Of a DNA stretch of 64,000 nucleotides, positions 32,998 to 41,703 are shown piece by piece. Origin of the DNA: an uncultured Ilumatobacter sp. (lineage in GTDB: Bacteria > Actinomycetota > Acidimicrobiia > Acidimicrobiales > Ilumatobacteraceae); assembly GCA_938091165.1 (NCBI GenBank), contig CALKNK010000029.1, positions 1 to 64,000 on the forward strand. Reading direction: 5' to 3'. The position numbers were made by a program, and so were the translations under genes. The notes beneath the pieces were generated by a model. It was given only the letters and a program-made list of their open reading frames with translations, had not been told where the DNA came from and searched no databases. Position 1 is the stretch's first letter, and the number at the start of each line of letters is the position of its first letter.

Positions 32998-35352
32998 TCA
33001 GACCACTGCGTGTAGGAGCGCACGCTGAATCTCCTTGCGGTGAAACTTGTCCGTCACCAGATCGCCAGCCGACGTCCGAACATAAAACGTGTCGACCACC
33101 TCCATGCCAATGGTCTGCACGCTCGCGTGGCGGATGTCGAGGCCAAGCTCGCCGATTGCCTTAGTGATTCGATGCAAAATACCAATTTTGGTGACAGCTC
33201 GGATCTCGATCACCGTCGCGTTGCTCGATGCATCGTCGTGAAAAACGACCATCGGTGGTCCGGGCTGATCAGCCTGCGTGCGTCGGCGACGTCTGTAAGT
33301 CTTGGCTCGTTCAACCAAACGCGCCTCAATCGCCAGCTGGTGGGTCAATGCTCGTGATAAATCAGTCTTGAGCGACCGCCAGTTCATGCCCGTCTCGGGC
33401 AGTACTATGCGAAACTGCGACGCCGCCATGCCTTGCTCGTCAGAATGCGCGCTAGCTGTGAGGACGTCAAGTCCATGCAATGAGAGCACCCCGGCGACTT
33501 GACTAAAGACACCTGCTGAGTCCGGGCTGACCACAGTGATTAAGTCTTTCCGCCGGCCAACCGCAACCTCAGCAGCAGCCATCAGGAGCAAGGTCTCAGC
33601 GTCAGGAAACAGACGCCAGGTCACCTCCGCGACGTCGCCACCACCGAGAACATGGCGCACGCGTGCTGCGAGTTCGTTGACAAGTTCTTCCTTCCAGGAC
33701 CCCCATGCCGAGGGCCCGGTGGCAAGCGAGTCTGCCTCTGTAAGGGCGTGCAGCAGGTCGAGTCGCTCGACGCTCCCGAGAGCGTCGGCAACTTGACTGA
33801 TCGTCGCCTCATCGGTCAGGTCACGGCGCGAAGCAACGTCTGGAAGAAGTAGATGATGCTCAACCATTGCGACGAGCGTGTCGACGTCAGCCGCTCCAAG
33901 CCCAAGCTTTGGACCGATCTGGCGAACCAGGTCCATACCGACAGTCGTGTGGTCGCCCGGATATCCCTTCCCCAGGTCGTGGAATAGTGCCCCCAGAACT
34001 AAGAGGTCGGGGCGAGACACTCGGTCGACAAGCTCAGCGGCATTAGCCGCAGCCTCCCACAGGTGACGATCAACAGTGAATCGGTGATATGCGTTTCGCT
34101 GCGGCTTAGAACGGTTTGGCTCCCATTCAGGGAGTAGCCGAGTAAACAGCTCACGCTGATCGAGCGCTTCGAGCACGCGAATCGACCGCTGGCCTTCGAG
34201 GAGCAGCGCAACGAGTTTGTCCTTTGCTCCGACCGGCCACGTTCCTGTCCACGGTGCAAGCTCTTCGTGAAGGCGATCAAGTGTCGGCCGACCGATACGG
34301 CAGTCATTGCGCGCTGCTGCGACGGCGGCCTGCAAAACCAGCGTCGGATCTGATGCCGGGTTTGCAATGTCGGAGAGTTCAATCTCACCATTCCGCAGCA
34401 CGATGCCCGATGAAATAGCACGATCCGGTGGGCGATCATTGCTCGCCACCGAACGACCCCAATTTTCATCGACAAGCCACGCAACGGTTCGGCCAGCGGC
34501 AGCAACGTCGGCCATCAGCGCATCGGCATCATCCCACCCACCCGTTGCCGACACGGCATCCTGGTCCTCAAGGCGCAGCACGTCACCAGGGCGCTGCGTA
34601 GAAAGGTGCAGCGCGACGCGCACGCCCAACAAAGTGTCGTAACACCGATCAAGCTCAACGAGATCCTCCGGCCGGAGGGCCAATCCACCCTTGCGCGCCC
34701 ACATCAATGACTGCACATCGCGGAGCCCTCCGTGTCCGCTCTTCAGATCGGGCTCAAGACGATACGCCACGTCGCCCGCCTGGTTCTGTCGTTCGCGTAC
34801 TCGCGAACGGAGGCCACCAAGAAATCTTTCTGCCTGCGTAGCCCATGACGCGTTGCCGCTATCGATGACTTCGCTTGCGAGCGACTCATCACCGGCAAGC
34901 CAGCGCGCAGTCAACAACGCTGTCGCTGAATCGAGATCTCCAGCCGCCATTGTCATGGCCTCCTTGACGCTGCGCACCGCATGCCCAAGTTTGATGCCAG
35001 CGTCCCACATGGGATACCAGAGCGCACTCGCAATCGGTTCGATTGCCGCCAGTGACTTCTTGCCCTTGACGTCATGCACAAGCAACACATCGAGATCGCT
35101 ATAGGGCGCAAGCTCCCTGCGTCCATAACCACCCACTGCAAGGATGACCAGACGTCCTTTGAGCTCCGGGTTCTTCTCTACGGCTTGCTCAAAAACCAGA
35201 CGAACCCAACCATCGGTCACATCTGAGAGCGAGCGGCAGTAGTCGACCCCGCCACCGCGGAGCCCAGCCGCACCTACGCCGGCCGTACGCGCCGCTTCCA
35301 GGTGGGCAGCGCGATCAGTGGCGATGACGCTCAGCACAGGACCAATGGCCAC
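32998..35352 (-). CDS. glnD: [Protein-PII] uridylyltransferase/uridylyl-removing enzyme
   Basis: A 784-residue GlnD, the glutamine sensor that modifies and demodifies PII. The nucleotidyltransferase motif VGGYGRRELAPYSDLDVLLV is at about 73-92, with metal Asp86 and Asp88. The HD domain has ALFHDLGKGYPGDHT at about 450 for the uridylyl-removing reaction. Two ACT domains end the protein (TVVSPDSAGVFSQVAGVLSL and IEIRAVTKIGILHRITKAIG) and sense glutamine. The start is GTG 35352. No glnB/glnK or amtB is present in the 30 kb either side inside the window, so the PII partner must be elsewhere. Confidence 0.95.
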   Translation of the reverse strand: MAIGPVLSVIATDRAAHLEAARTAGVGAAGLRGGGVDYCRSLSDVTDGWVRLVFEQAVEKNPELKGRLVILAVGGYGRRELAPYSDLDVLLVHDVKGKKSLAAIEPIASALWYPMWDAGIKLGHAVRSVKEAMTMAAGDLDSATALLTARWLAGDESLASEVIDSGNASWATQAERFLGGLRSRVRERQNQAGDVAYRLEPDLKSGHGGLRDVQSLMWARKGGLALRPEDLVELDRCYDTLLGVRVALHLSTQRPGDVLRLEDQDAVSATGGWDDADALMADVAAAGRTVAWLVDENWGRSVASNDRPPDRAISSGIVLRNGEIELSDIANPASDPTLVLQAAVAAARNDCRIGRPTLDRLHEELAPWTGTWPVGAKDKLVALLLEGQRSIRVLEALDQRELFTRLLPEWEPNRSKPQRNAYHRFTVDRHLWEAAANAAELVDRVSRPDLLVLGALFHDLGKGYPGDHTTVGMDLVRQIGPKLGLGAADVDTLVAMVEHHLLLPDVASRRDLTDEATISQVADALGSVERLDLLHALTEADSLATGPSAWGSWKEELVNELAARVRHVLGGGDVAEVTWRLFPDAETLLLMAAAEVAVGRRKDLITVVSPDSAGVFSQVAGVLSLHGLDVLTASAHSDEQGMAASQFRIVLPETGMNWRSLKTDLSRALTHQLAIEARLVERAKTYRRRRRTQADQPGPPMVVFHDDASSNATVIEIRAVTKIGILHRITKAIGELGLDIRHASVQTIGMEVVDTFYVRTSAGDLVTDKFHRKEIQRALLHAVV

Positions 35353-35567
35353 GTGAAGTCGGGGTGAGTACGGACAACGAGGCAGACGCCGCCACTGTCG
35401 GCATTTGCCGCAATCGGGAGGATGGCAGTTGATACGTCGATGACAAGATCATAGGCCCCGAGACCGATCCCGAAGCTGCTGCTACCGCTCGTCTGATCAG
35501 CATCACGGGAGGGCTTAGAACAGCCATGACCAGCGGTGTGTCCTCGCGCCTTCTACTGTGCAGCACA

Positions 35568-36839
35568 ATGGTTCGATTCAGCCGTTTTCCCGTGCGTCAC
35601 TGCAGTCTTGCTGTACTGGTACTCGCCGCGACTGCGTGCACACCGGGCAGCGACGCAGTGCCCGAGGCCACGCAATTCGCAACTACGACAACCATTACAA
35701 CACCAGATCGATCAGATGGGACCCTCACCATCGGCCTCCTGCTCCCATCGTCGAACCCGACCTTGGGTCAAGGCTTGATCGATGCTGCCAACATTGCTGT
35801 CGATCGGATCAACGATGCCGGAGGCGTCCTCGGCCGCAACGTTCGAGTCATCGAGCAGGACGAAGGACTGGGAGACGGCACCGCTGCAGCAAGCATCGCT
35901 GCACTAATTGAGTCAACCCCGAGCGTCGACGCCGTCATTGGCCCGTCGTCGTCGCTCACCGCACTTAAGCAACTGGACACACTGGTTGCTGCAGGTATCC
36001 CGTCGTGTTCACCAACGGCGACGGCGCTGGCGCTCGACAATTTTCCCGACCAGCGGTTGTTCTTTCGCACGGTACCGAGTGACTCTCTTCAAGCAGTCGC
36101 TGCAGCTGAGCTTGCTGAGCGAACGGGCGTGCAGGATGTTGCCGTCGTGTACATCGACGATGCCTACGGTCGACCATTCGCAGCAGCGGTTGAAGACGCC
36201 CTGGCTGTTGGGACCCAAGTGAGCCGTGTCGAGAATTACGGCTTCGTTCGCAGCGTCGGCGATCTCGCTGAGAAGGCCCGACAGGTCGCCGATTCAGGGA
36301 CGCGCGTGGTGGTTCTACTCGCTGGGAGCGACGACGGTGCAGCATTCCTCGAAGCGCTCAACGACACCAGCTTCGGCTCCATCAGCGACATCATCGTCAA
36401 CGACACAATGCGCGACCCGAGCGTTACACCACGTGTCGAGGCATTAGATCCAGCCCTTCGCTCGCTCGTCCGTGGCGTGGCTCCGCAGGCACAGTCAAAT
36501 AATGCTGACGAACCTTTCGACCCTCCGGGCCTCTTTGCTGCCCAAGCTTTCGACTGTGTCAACTTGATCGCACTCGCTGCGTATTCCGCCATCAGTGACG
36601 ACCCTGCAAAGTTTGCCCCAAAAATTCAGGCGCTCACTGACGGCGGCCGAGTCTGTCTGTCGTTCGAGGCCTGTTCGATGCTGCTCAACGAAGAGCTCGC
36701 TATCAACTACAACGGGCCAGATGGCATCACCGAGCTCAAAGTGTCCGGCGACCCGAGGCGAGCCCGGTTCGACGTGTTCCGCTTCGACGACACCGGTCGC
36801 GCCGAGTTCATCCAGTCATTGGTTGCTGAGCGCCGTTGA
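35568..36839 (+). CDS. ABC transporter substrate-binding lipoprotein (branched-chain amino acid type)
   Basis: A 423-residue secreted binding protein. The signal peptide VRHCSLAVLVLAATAC ends in a plausible lipobox Cys, followed by a Thr-rich tether. The Peripla_BP_6 fold begins TIGLLLPSSNPTLGQGLIDA with the family sequence INDAGGVLGRNVRVIEQDEG and VDAVIGPSSSLTALKQLDTL. ATG 35568 is chosen over 35526 because it starts the signal peptide. There are no permease or ATPase genes next to it, which is unusual for a LivJ-type protein; it may serve a distant transporter or act as a sensor. Confidence 0.9.
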   Translation: MVRFSRFPVRHCSLAVLVLAATACTPGSDAVPEATQFATTTTITTPDRSDGTLTIGLLLPSSNPTLGQGLIDAANIAVDRINDAGGVLGRNVRVIEQDEGLGDGTAAASIAALIESTPSVDAVIGPSSSLTALKQLDTLVAAGIPSCSPTATALALDNFPDQRLFFRTVPSDSLQAVAAAELAERTGVQDVAVVYIDDAYGRPFAAAVEDALAVGTQVSRVENYGFVRSVGDLAEKARQVADSGTRVVVLLAGSDDGAAFLEALNDTSFGSISDIIVNDTMRDPSVTPRVEALDPALRSLVRGVAPQAQSNNADEPFDPPGLFAAQAFDCVNLIALAAYSAISDDPAKFAPKIQALTDGGRVCLSFEACSMLLNEELAINYNGPDGITELKVSGDPRRARFDVFRFDDTGRAEFIQSLVAERR

Positions 36840-36914
36840 CTCACAAACACAATGACTTTCAGGGTTCAAAACGCACTGGTGCGCCGATTGCCGAGGACAC
36901 TTTCGGGGCAAATT

Positions 36915-37568
36915 TCAGAGGATGTTGTCGAGTTCCTCAAGGTAACCGACATAGAAGGCACCAAATTCCCCGTACAAGGCCGAGCCCTCGTCAAAACGCA
37001 TCGTGTAAACGACATCCTTAATCACGTCGGGGCTTTTGGCAAACAGTGTTACGCCCCACTCGAAGTCATCAAGACCGGTCGACCCAGAAATTACCTGGGC
37101 CACTTTGCCGGCGAAATTTCGCCCGCTCTTGCCGTGCTCCATCATCATTTCCTGACGTCGGTCGTATGGAGTAGCGAACCAGTTGGCAGCGGCTTCGCGC
37201 TTTTTACTCATCGGGTAGAAGCAAAACGCATTTAAACCCTCTGGTGGAATAGTTGGCGTAAGCCGCGCCCGCAGCATCTCTTCAGGCATGCCCTTGGCGT
37301 ACTCAGAGACCTCAGTGATCGACACGTAGCTGTCAACGATGTCGAGACCTGCGTCGGCGAGACCGGTCTGAAGCGTTCGAAGCGTTCGCCAGTCGGCGCA
37401 CAACGCCATGAAAGCGACATCACACTTGTGGCCAAGCATCGCTGCCGTAATCACCTGGCAGTCGGCGCCCTCAGCGGTCTTCACTGCGGCAAGGACAGCT
37501 TCACGGTCGAGATTCGGGGTCTGCTTAGCGAACAGATGCACGACGCTGAGTCCATCTTCCATCAACAT
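36915..37568 (-). CDS. hemQ: Coproheme decarboxylase (HemQ/ChdC, chlorite dismutase family)
   Basis: A 217-residue enzyme of the coproporphyrin-dependent haem pathway, which decarboxylates coproheme III to haem b with H2O2. The catalytic Tyr118 is in FCFYPMSKKRE (with Lys122), Trp130 in ANWF matches the conserved loop Trp, and the proximal haem ligand is His145 in MMMEHGKSGR. ISGSTGLDDFEWGVTLFA is the family end motif. All key residues are present, by alignment with what I recall of the Geobacillus enzyme. The ATG start is at 37568, with a second at 37562. The other haem genes are outside the window; fdhD is upstream on the same strand. Confidence 0.93.
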   Translation of the reverse strand: MLMEDGLSVVHLFAKQTPNLDREAVLAAVKTAEGADCQVITAAMLGHKCDVAFMALCADWRTLRTLQTGLADAGLDIVDSYVSITEVSEYAKGMPEEMLRARLTPTIPPEGLNAFCFYPMSKKREAAANWFATPYDRRQEMMMEHGKSGRNFAGKVAQVISGSTGLDDFEWGVTLFAKSPDVIKDVVYTMRFDEGSALYGEFGAFYVGYLEELDNIL

Positions 37569-37606
37569 GCGCTCACGCTATCGCCAGTGTTGACGTCGAA
37601 AAGATG

Positions 37607-38434
37607 CTACTCAACGGCAGGCAGGTGCTCGGGCGCATAGACGTTGAGCGTAGAGCCGCGCACAAAGCCTGCAAGTACGAGCCCAGCGCGCCGCGCCGCA
37701 CCGACCGCCAACGACGTGGGGGCACTGACCGCAACGAGGGTAGAAAAGCCGCTAGCCCAAGCTTTCTGCACCATTTCGATGCTTGCCCGACCGCTGACAA
37801 ACACCCCCAGCCCGGTAGCAGGAACAGAACAATGCGACTCGAGCAGCATTGAACCAATCACCTTGTCCAGCGCATTGTGACGACCGACGTCCTCGCGAAT
37901 CGCAATGATCTCGCCATCAGCACGGAAGGCGGCGGCGGCGTGCACCGACCCTGTCCGCTCGAACAGGCCCTGCATGCCAAGCACGCGATCAGGGATACCA
38001 GCTACGACGTCGAAACCGATGGGTGGTGTCACCGGAAGCGAAGCAAGGCGTGCCCACAAATCGTCCAACTGCTCGCTTCCACACCACCCACAACTCGATG
38101 ACACATTGCCCAGCCGAGGTACCGGCTCAGGTGCTCGACCACCGGTCTCGACGTTGACAATATTGAACTCACTGCCAACCGAACTCCCGTCAGCGCAGTA
38201 TCGAACGCCGACAATTGGCGCGCCAGCGAGCAGTCCTTCCGTGAAGCAGAATCCGGTCGCCAACTCATAATCATGACCTGGGGTCCGCATGGTCGTGGCG
38301 ACCAAAGCCCCGTCTAGTTGAATCGACATCGGTTCTTCGACGATCAGCTCATCTGGCTCGCGGCGCGTGGCGCGCTCGCCACCGAGGCCTGACACCTTGG
38401 TAATGATCATCCGCTCAGAGCGACGCCGTCCCAT
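37607..38434 (-). CDS. fdhD: Formate dehydrogenase accessory sulfurtransferase FdhD
   Basis: A 275-residue FdhD, which passes sulfur from a cysteine desulfurase to the Mo-bisPGD cofactor of formate dehydrogenase. The sulfur-carrying motif is CGWCG in SSSCGWCGSEQLDD near 120. The stretch AIREDVGRHNALDKVIGSML binds the cofactor, and SGRASIEMVQKAWASGFST follows. The gene lies 38 bases in front of hemQ on the same strand. No formate dehydrogenase subunits are encoded in the window, so its client is elsewhere. Confidence 0.94.
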   Translation of the reverse strand: MGRRRSERMIITKVSGLGGERATRREPDELIVEEPMSIQLDGALVATTMRTPGHDYELATGFCFTEGLLAGAPIVGVRYCADGSSVGSEFNIVNVETGGRAPEPVPRLGNVSSSCGWCGSEQLDDLWARLASLPVTPPIGFDVVAGIPDRVLGMQGLFERTGSVHAAAAFRADGEIIAIREDVGRHNALDKVIGSMLLESHCSVPATGLGVFVSGRASIEMVQKAWASGFSTLVAVSAPTSLAVGAARRAGLVLAGFVRGSTLNVYAPEHLPAVE

Positions 38435-38474
38435 CGTGGCAGGCTACGGCACACAAGCAGGTTCCCGAATACGG

Positions 38475-39356
38475 TCAGGCTGTGGTGGCGATGTACCGCA
38501 GCCAGGCTTGAGCAGCGCGCACGTCACTCCCGGCAGAGCTCCGAAAGTAAAGGGAGGGCTCAACCAGTTCAAGCTCCAGTAGCACCGGACCGTTCCGAGT
38601 CGGAACCACGTCCACACGGGCATATGCCAACGGACCGAGCGCCCGGACTGATTGACAGCTCAACGCTGTCTCTGCCAGTGACCGCTCAATATCACTCGCT
38701 GTGCGGTCGCTGATCTCTTCCTTGGCCAAAACGCCGCCCTCCAGTTCGACATCGGTCGACCGAAGAATCGCACTCTTACGAAACGCGTGGTCGTAGACCA
38801 AATCGCCACCATTGCCCAGGTACACGAGCGCCGTTTCCCCATGCGTGTCGATCATCTCTAGATACGGCTGCACGATCGCTGCGTGACCCATACCATGCAA
38901 CATCAAAACGTGATCGGCGACTTCGTTCGGCATACAGCGGCGGCCTCCACTCGAGCCCGCCCCCACCGCCGGCTTCACGACGAATACCTCGACAGCTGGA
39001 TCGAAGCTAGGCACGACGTCACCGACTTCCACGAAAGTCATCGGAGCGACAGCAACTCCTTCTCGGGCCAGGTCGTTGAGGTAGTGCTTGTCGATACTCC
39101 ACGCCACCACAGAAAATGGGTTGACAATACGAGTCTGCTGATCCACCACATCAAGCCAGGCCCGAAACTCGACAATCCGATCTGCATAGTCCCACGTTGA
39201 GCGCAAAATGATCGCCTCGAAATACGCCCACTCAACCTCGTCGTCATCCCAGCTAACAACCTCGACATCAGCCCCGTTTTCCAGCAGAGCGATGCGCAGC
39301 GGTTCAAGATCAGGGTCCAGTCCAGCGGCACCGATTGCCGTCACCAAACCAATCAC
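38475..39356 (-). CDS. ATP-grasp domain protein (RimK/DcsG-like)
   Basis: A protein of about 293 residues with an ATP-grasp fold. The N-terminal part has AIILRSTWDYADRIVEFRAW, a mark of the DcsG-like branch (D-cycloserine-type ligases and relatives). Then come YLNDLAREGVAVAPMTFVE, the ATP-loop Lys in VFVVKPAVGAGSSGG, and Glu ligands in VLLELELVEPSLYF. It would join a carboxylate to an amine or another nucleophile with ATP. The start is uncertain: GTG 39356 gives a natural N-terminus, and the frame is open to 39485. It is divergent from an MFS exporter-like gene, a common layout for a small-molecule ligase. Confidence 0.82.
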   Translation of the reverse strand: MIGLVTAIGAAGLDPDLEPLRIALLENGADVEVVSWDDDEVEWAYFEAIILRSTWDYADRIVEFRAWLDVVDQQTRIVNPFSVVAWSIDKHYLNDLAREGVAVAPMTFVEVGDVVPSFDPAVEVFVVKPAVGAGSSGGRRCMPNEVADHVLMLHGMGHAAIVQPYLEMIDTHGETALVYLGNGGDLVYDHAFRKSAILRSTDVELEGGVLAKEEISDRTASDIERSLAETALSCQSVRALGPLAYARVDVVPTRNGPVLLELELVEPSLYFRSSAGSDVRAAQAWLRYIATTA

Positions 39357-39506
39357 CGGAAGGAGGTTATGCAGAAGAACGATGGACACCACGCCTCCGC
39401 TGTTGACACAAAGGACCTTAGCGACGCTTAACGCGGGCAATTTGAAGACGCGCAGACGACAACTTCCGAGCCGGGCGCAAAGCACCTACCGGCGTACCGT
39501 GCATGG

Positions 39507-40679
39507 GTGGACAACGCGCTGACTGCCCCACGCGCGCAGCGGTTGCCGCTCTATATCGGCGGCATGATGGGGCCATTCGGCACGATCGTCATTCTGCCGA
39601 TGTTTCCCGAACTGCGCGAGTCCTTCAATGCCTCTTCGGCCACAGTCAGTTGGGGATTTACTATCTATCTCCTCCCATTCGCTGCGGTCTTGCTTGTGTC
39701 CGGCACGCTCGGCGAACGGTGGGGCCGCCGCCGCACCGTGCGGGGCACCTACGTATTGTTCGCCGCAGCGTCGGTCGCTTGCGCACTTGCTCCAAACCTG
39801 TGGGTCTTTCTCGCCGCTCGGGCAGTGATGGGCGTTGCGAATGCATTCATCACACCGCTGCTGGTTGCCGGCCTGGCCGAGGTGGTCGCGCCAGCGCTCT
39901 TCGGTCGAGCAGTCGGCATCTATTCAAGCTTTCAGGCAGCAGGAGGAGCGCTGGCCCCAATCATCGGTGGGCTCGCTGCCGACACTAACTGGCGCTGGGC
40001 CTTCGTCGGCACGGCCACGATGGCTGCAGTGCTCGCCCTCGTACCGCCTCAGGGAGGGCCCACCGACCCTGTAGATCAGAGGCCACACCCCTCATTCCAA
40101 GCGCTACTCACCAAGCAAATGATCATCCTCGGCGTGGGCGTCTTGAGTGCTGCCGCCGGTCCGCTCAGCATCAACGTGCTTGTTGGCGTGACCGCACGAG
40201 ACAACCTCGGCCTCACCGGCAGGGAAGCCGGAATCCTCCTGCTCGCCGGCTCCATTATGGCCATGCTGACCGGACCACTGTGGGGTCGTCTACTCGACCG
40301 GGTTGGCGCCCGCACCGCCGGACTGACGGCCGCCACTGGAGTTACAGTAATCGCAGGGCTGCTTACATTCGCCGATAGCCCAACGACCCTCGCGGTCTTG
40401 TCTGCAGCCTCTGGGGCTTTAATTGGGTTCGTCGCCGTCGTGTTTCAGGCACTTGCGTCCACCACCGTGCCTGATAATCGCGGTGGAGCGCTGTCGTTCA
40501 TCCTGGCATTCAGATTCTTAGGACACGGCTTGGGGCCAGTGATCTGGATCCCTGTTATGGAACGGAACGTACCCCTGGCGTTTCTCGGCGCTGCATCGCT
40601 CGGAACCATCACGATCGCCACTTTCTTTGCAGTGATCGAATCAAGCAGCAACAAACCAAAATCCCGACCAGATCACTAG
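39507..40679 (+). CDS. MFS transporter
   Basis: A 390-residue major facilitator with 12 predicted membrane segments. The loop between segments 2 and 3 reads SGTLGERWGRRRTVRGTYVL, the classical G-x-x-x-D/E-R-x-G-R-R/K pattern of drug-type exporters, and the second half repeats LWGRLLDRVGARTAG. The start is GTG 39507. It is divergent from the ATP-grasp gene across 150 bases that contain GGAAGGAGG on the plus strand. Export of a product of that ligase is possible. Confidence 0.9.
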   Translation: MDNALTAPRAQRLPLYIGGMMGPFGTIVILPMFPELRESFNASSATVSWGFTIYLLPFAAVLLVSGTLGERWGRRRTVRGTYVLFAAASVACALAPNLWVFLAARAVMGVANAFITPLLVAGLAEVVAPALFGRAVGIYSSFQAAGGALAPIIGGLAADTNWRWAFVGTATMAAVLALVPPQGGPTDPVDQRPHPSFQALLTKQMIILGVGVLSAAAGPLSINVLVGVTARDNLGLTGREAGILLLAGSIMAMLTGPLWGRLLDRVGARTAGLTAATGVTVIAGLLTFADSPTTLAVLSAASGALIGFVAVVFQALASTTVPDNRGGALSFILAFRFLGHGLGPVIWIPVMERNVPLAFLGAASLGTITIATFFAVIESSSNKPKSRPDH

Positions 40680-40701
40680 GGGTTTCCGATATCGTCGATT
40701 C

Positions 40702-40977
40702 ATGGCAGTGAACGTCCGTATCCCCACCACAATGCGTCCACTCACCGGGGGCAAAAAGCTGGTCGAGCTCGATGCTGGCCCTCTGTTGCAGGTGATCGCT
40801 GCGCTCGAAGCCAAGTACCCGGGAATGGGCGAACGACTCCTCGATTCTGACGGAGCTCTGCGCAAGTTCGTCAACATCTTCGTCGACGACGACGACGTTC
40901 GTTATCTTGACGGCCTCAACACTAATGTTGACGATGGATGGACTGTGTCCATTATCCCCGCCGTTGCTGGCGGCTGA
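40702..40977 (+). CDS. cysO: Ubiquitin-like sulfur carrier protein (MoaD/ThiS family, CysO-like)
   Basis: A 91-residue beta-grasp protein ending in the required Gly-Gly (SIIPAVAGG), which is converted to a thiocarboxylate. The body (PTTMRPLTGGKKLVELDAG, then LRKFVNIFVDDDDVRYLDGL) closely resembles mycobacterial CysO, which donates sulfur to O-phosphoserine in cysteine synthesis together with CysM and the protease Mec. Neither partner is encoded nearby, so a molybdopterin MoaD role remains possible. It follows the MFS gene by 22 bases on the same strand and could share its transcript. Confidence 0.85.
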   Translation: MAVNVRIPTTMRPLTGGKKLVELDAGPLLQVIAALEAKYPGMGERLLDSDGALRKFVNIFVDDDDVRYLDGLNTNVDDGWTVSIIPAVAGG

Positions 40978-41025
40978 GTCCTTAAAGCGACGAGCCTCTG
41001 GAGCTTGCCGTACTACATTCAGCGT

Positions 41026-41622
41026 ATGTCGCAGCATCGCTTGGCACTTTCTGAGCTGACCTGGCTCGGCCCACCCGGCAATGCGTCTATCGCTGACGAC
41101 CACGTCACCGTGCATGCAGGACCGGAGAGCGACTGGTTCAACGACCCTGACGCAGGGACGTGTCTGACAACAGCGCCCGTCCTTCGATTTATCGTTTCCG
41201 AGGACTGCCAGATCTCAGCAAAGGTCACCGTCGACTTCAGGACAACATTCGACGCTGGCGTACTGTTTGTTCACCAGGGCGACGAAGACTACGCAAAACT
41301 TTGCTTTGAACGTTCGCCGCTCGGCGACAACACAATGGTGTCAGTCGTAACGCGTGGAGTGTCCGACGATGCCAACGGACCAGTCATCAAGGGCAATGTC
41401 GTTTGGGCGCGGGTGTCGGCGTACCGAAATGTCGTCGCCTTTCACTGGTCGAGCACAGGACATCACTGGCACATGCTCAGACTCTTCGCACTCCGCACAC
41501 CAAGCGACACCACCTCCATCGGGTTCTCAACGCAATCGCCGAACGGTCTGGGATGTTCGGCGACGTTCAGCGACATCGACTACATGCCGGGCGCACCGAC
41601 CAATATTCGAGACGGTTCCTGA
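41026..41622 (+). CDS. DUF1349 family protein (concanavalin-like fold)
   Basis: A 198-residue soluble protein. The central stretch FDAGVLFVHQGDEDYAKLCF and VARVSAYRNVVAFHWSSTG-type sequence (about 75-150) is characteristic of DUF1349 proteins, which adopt a jelly-roll/concanavalin fold related to carbohydrate-binding modules. There is no signal peptide, so it acts inside the cell. ATG 41026 (MSQHRLALSELTW) is preferred to an earlier TTG at 41005. It stands between cysO and glycerate kinase on the same strand. The ligand or activity is unknown. Confidence 0.82.
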   Translation: MSQHRLALSELTWLGPPGNASIADDHVTVHAGPESDWFNDPDAGTCLTTAPVLRFIVSEDCQISAKVTVDFRTTFDAGVLFVHQGDEDYAKLCFERSPLGDNTMVSVVTRGVSDDANGPVIKGNVVWARVSAYRNVVAFHWSSTGHHWHMLRLFALRTPSDTTSIGFSTQSPNGLGCSATFSDIDYMPGAPTNIRDGS

Positions 41623-41703
41623 AGACGGAAACGGACTCTCGGCCTTCAAACATCATGGTCGAACACGAGGATCGTCGTCGTCTTGTGACTTAAGGTGCGC
41701 TGT

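Noticed and set aside
35331..35553. An open minus-strand frame of about 70 codons in front of glnD with natural-looking composition.
   Set aside because: It has no ATG, GTG or TTG start except at its very end, overlaps the start of glnD in another frame, and matches no family that I recognise.
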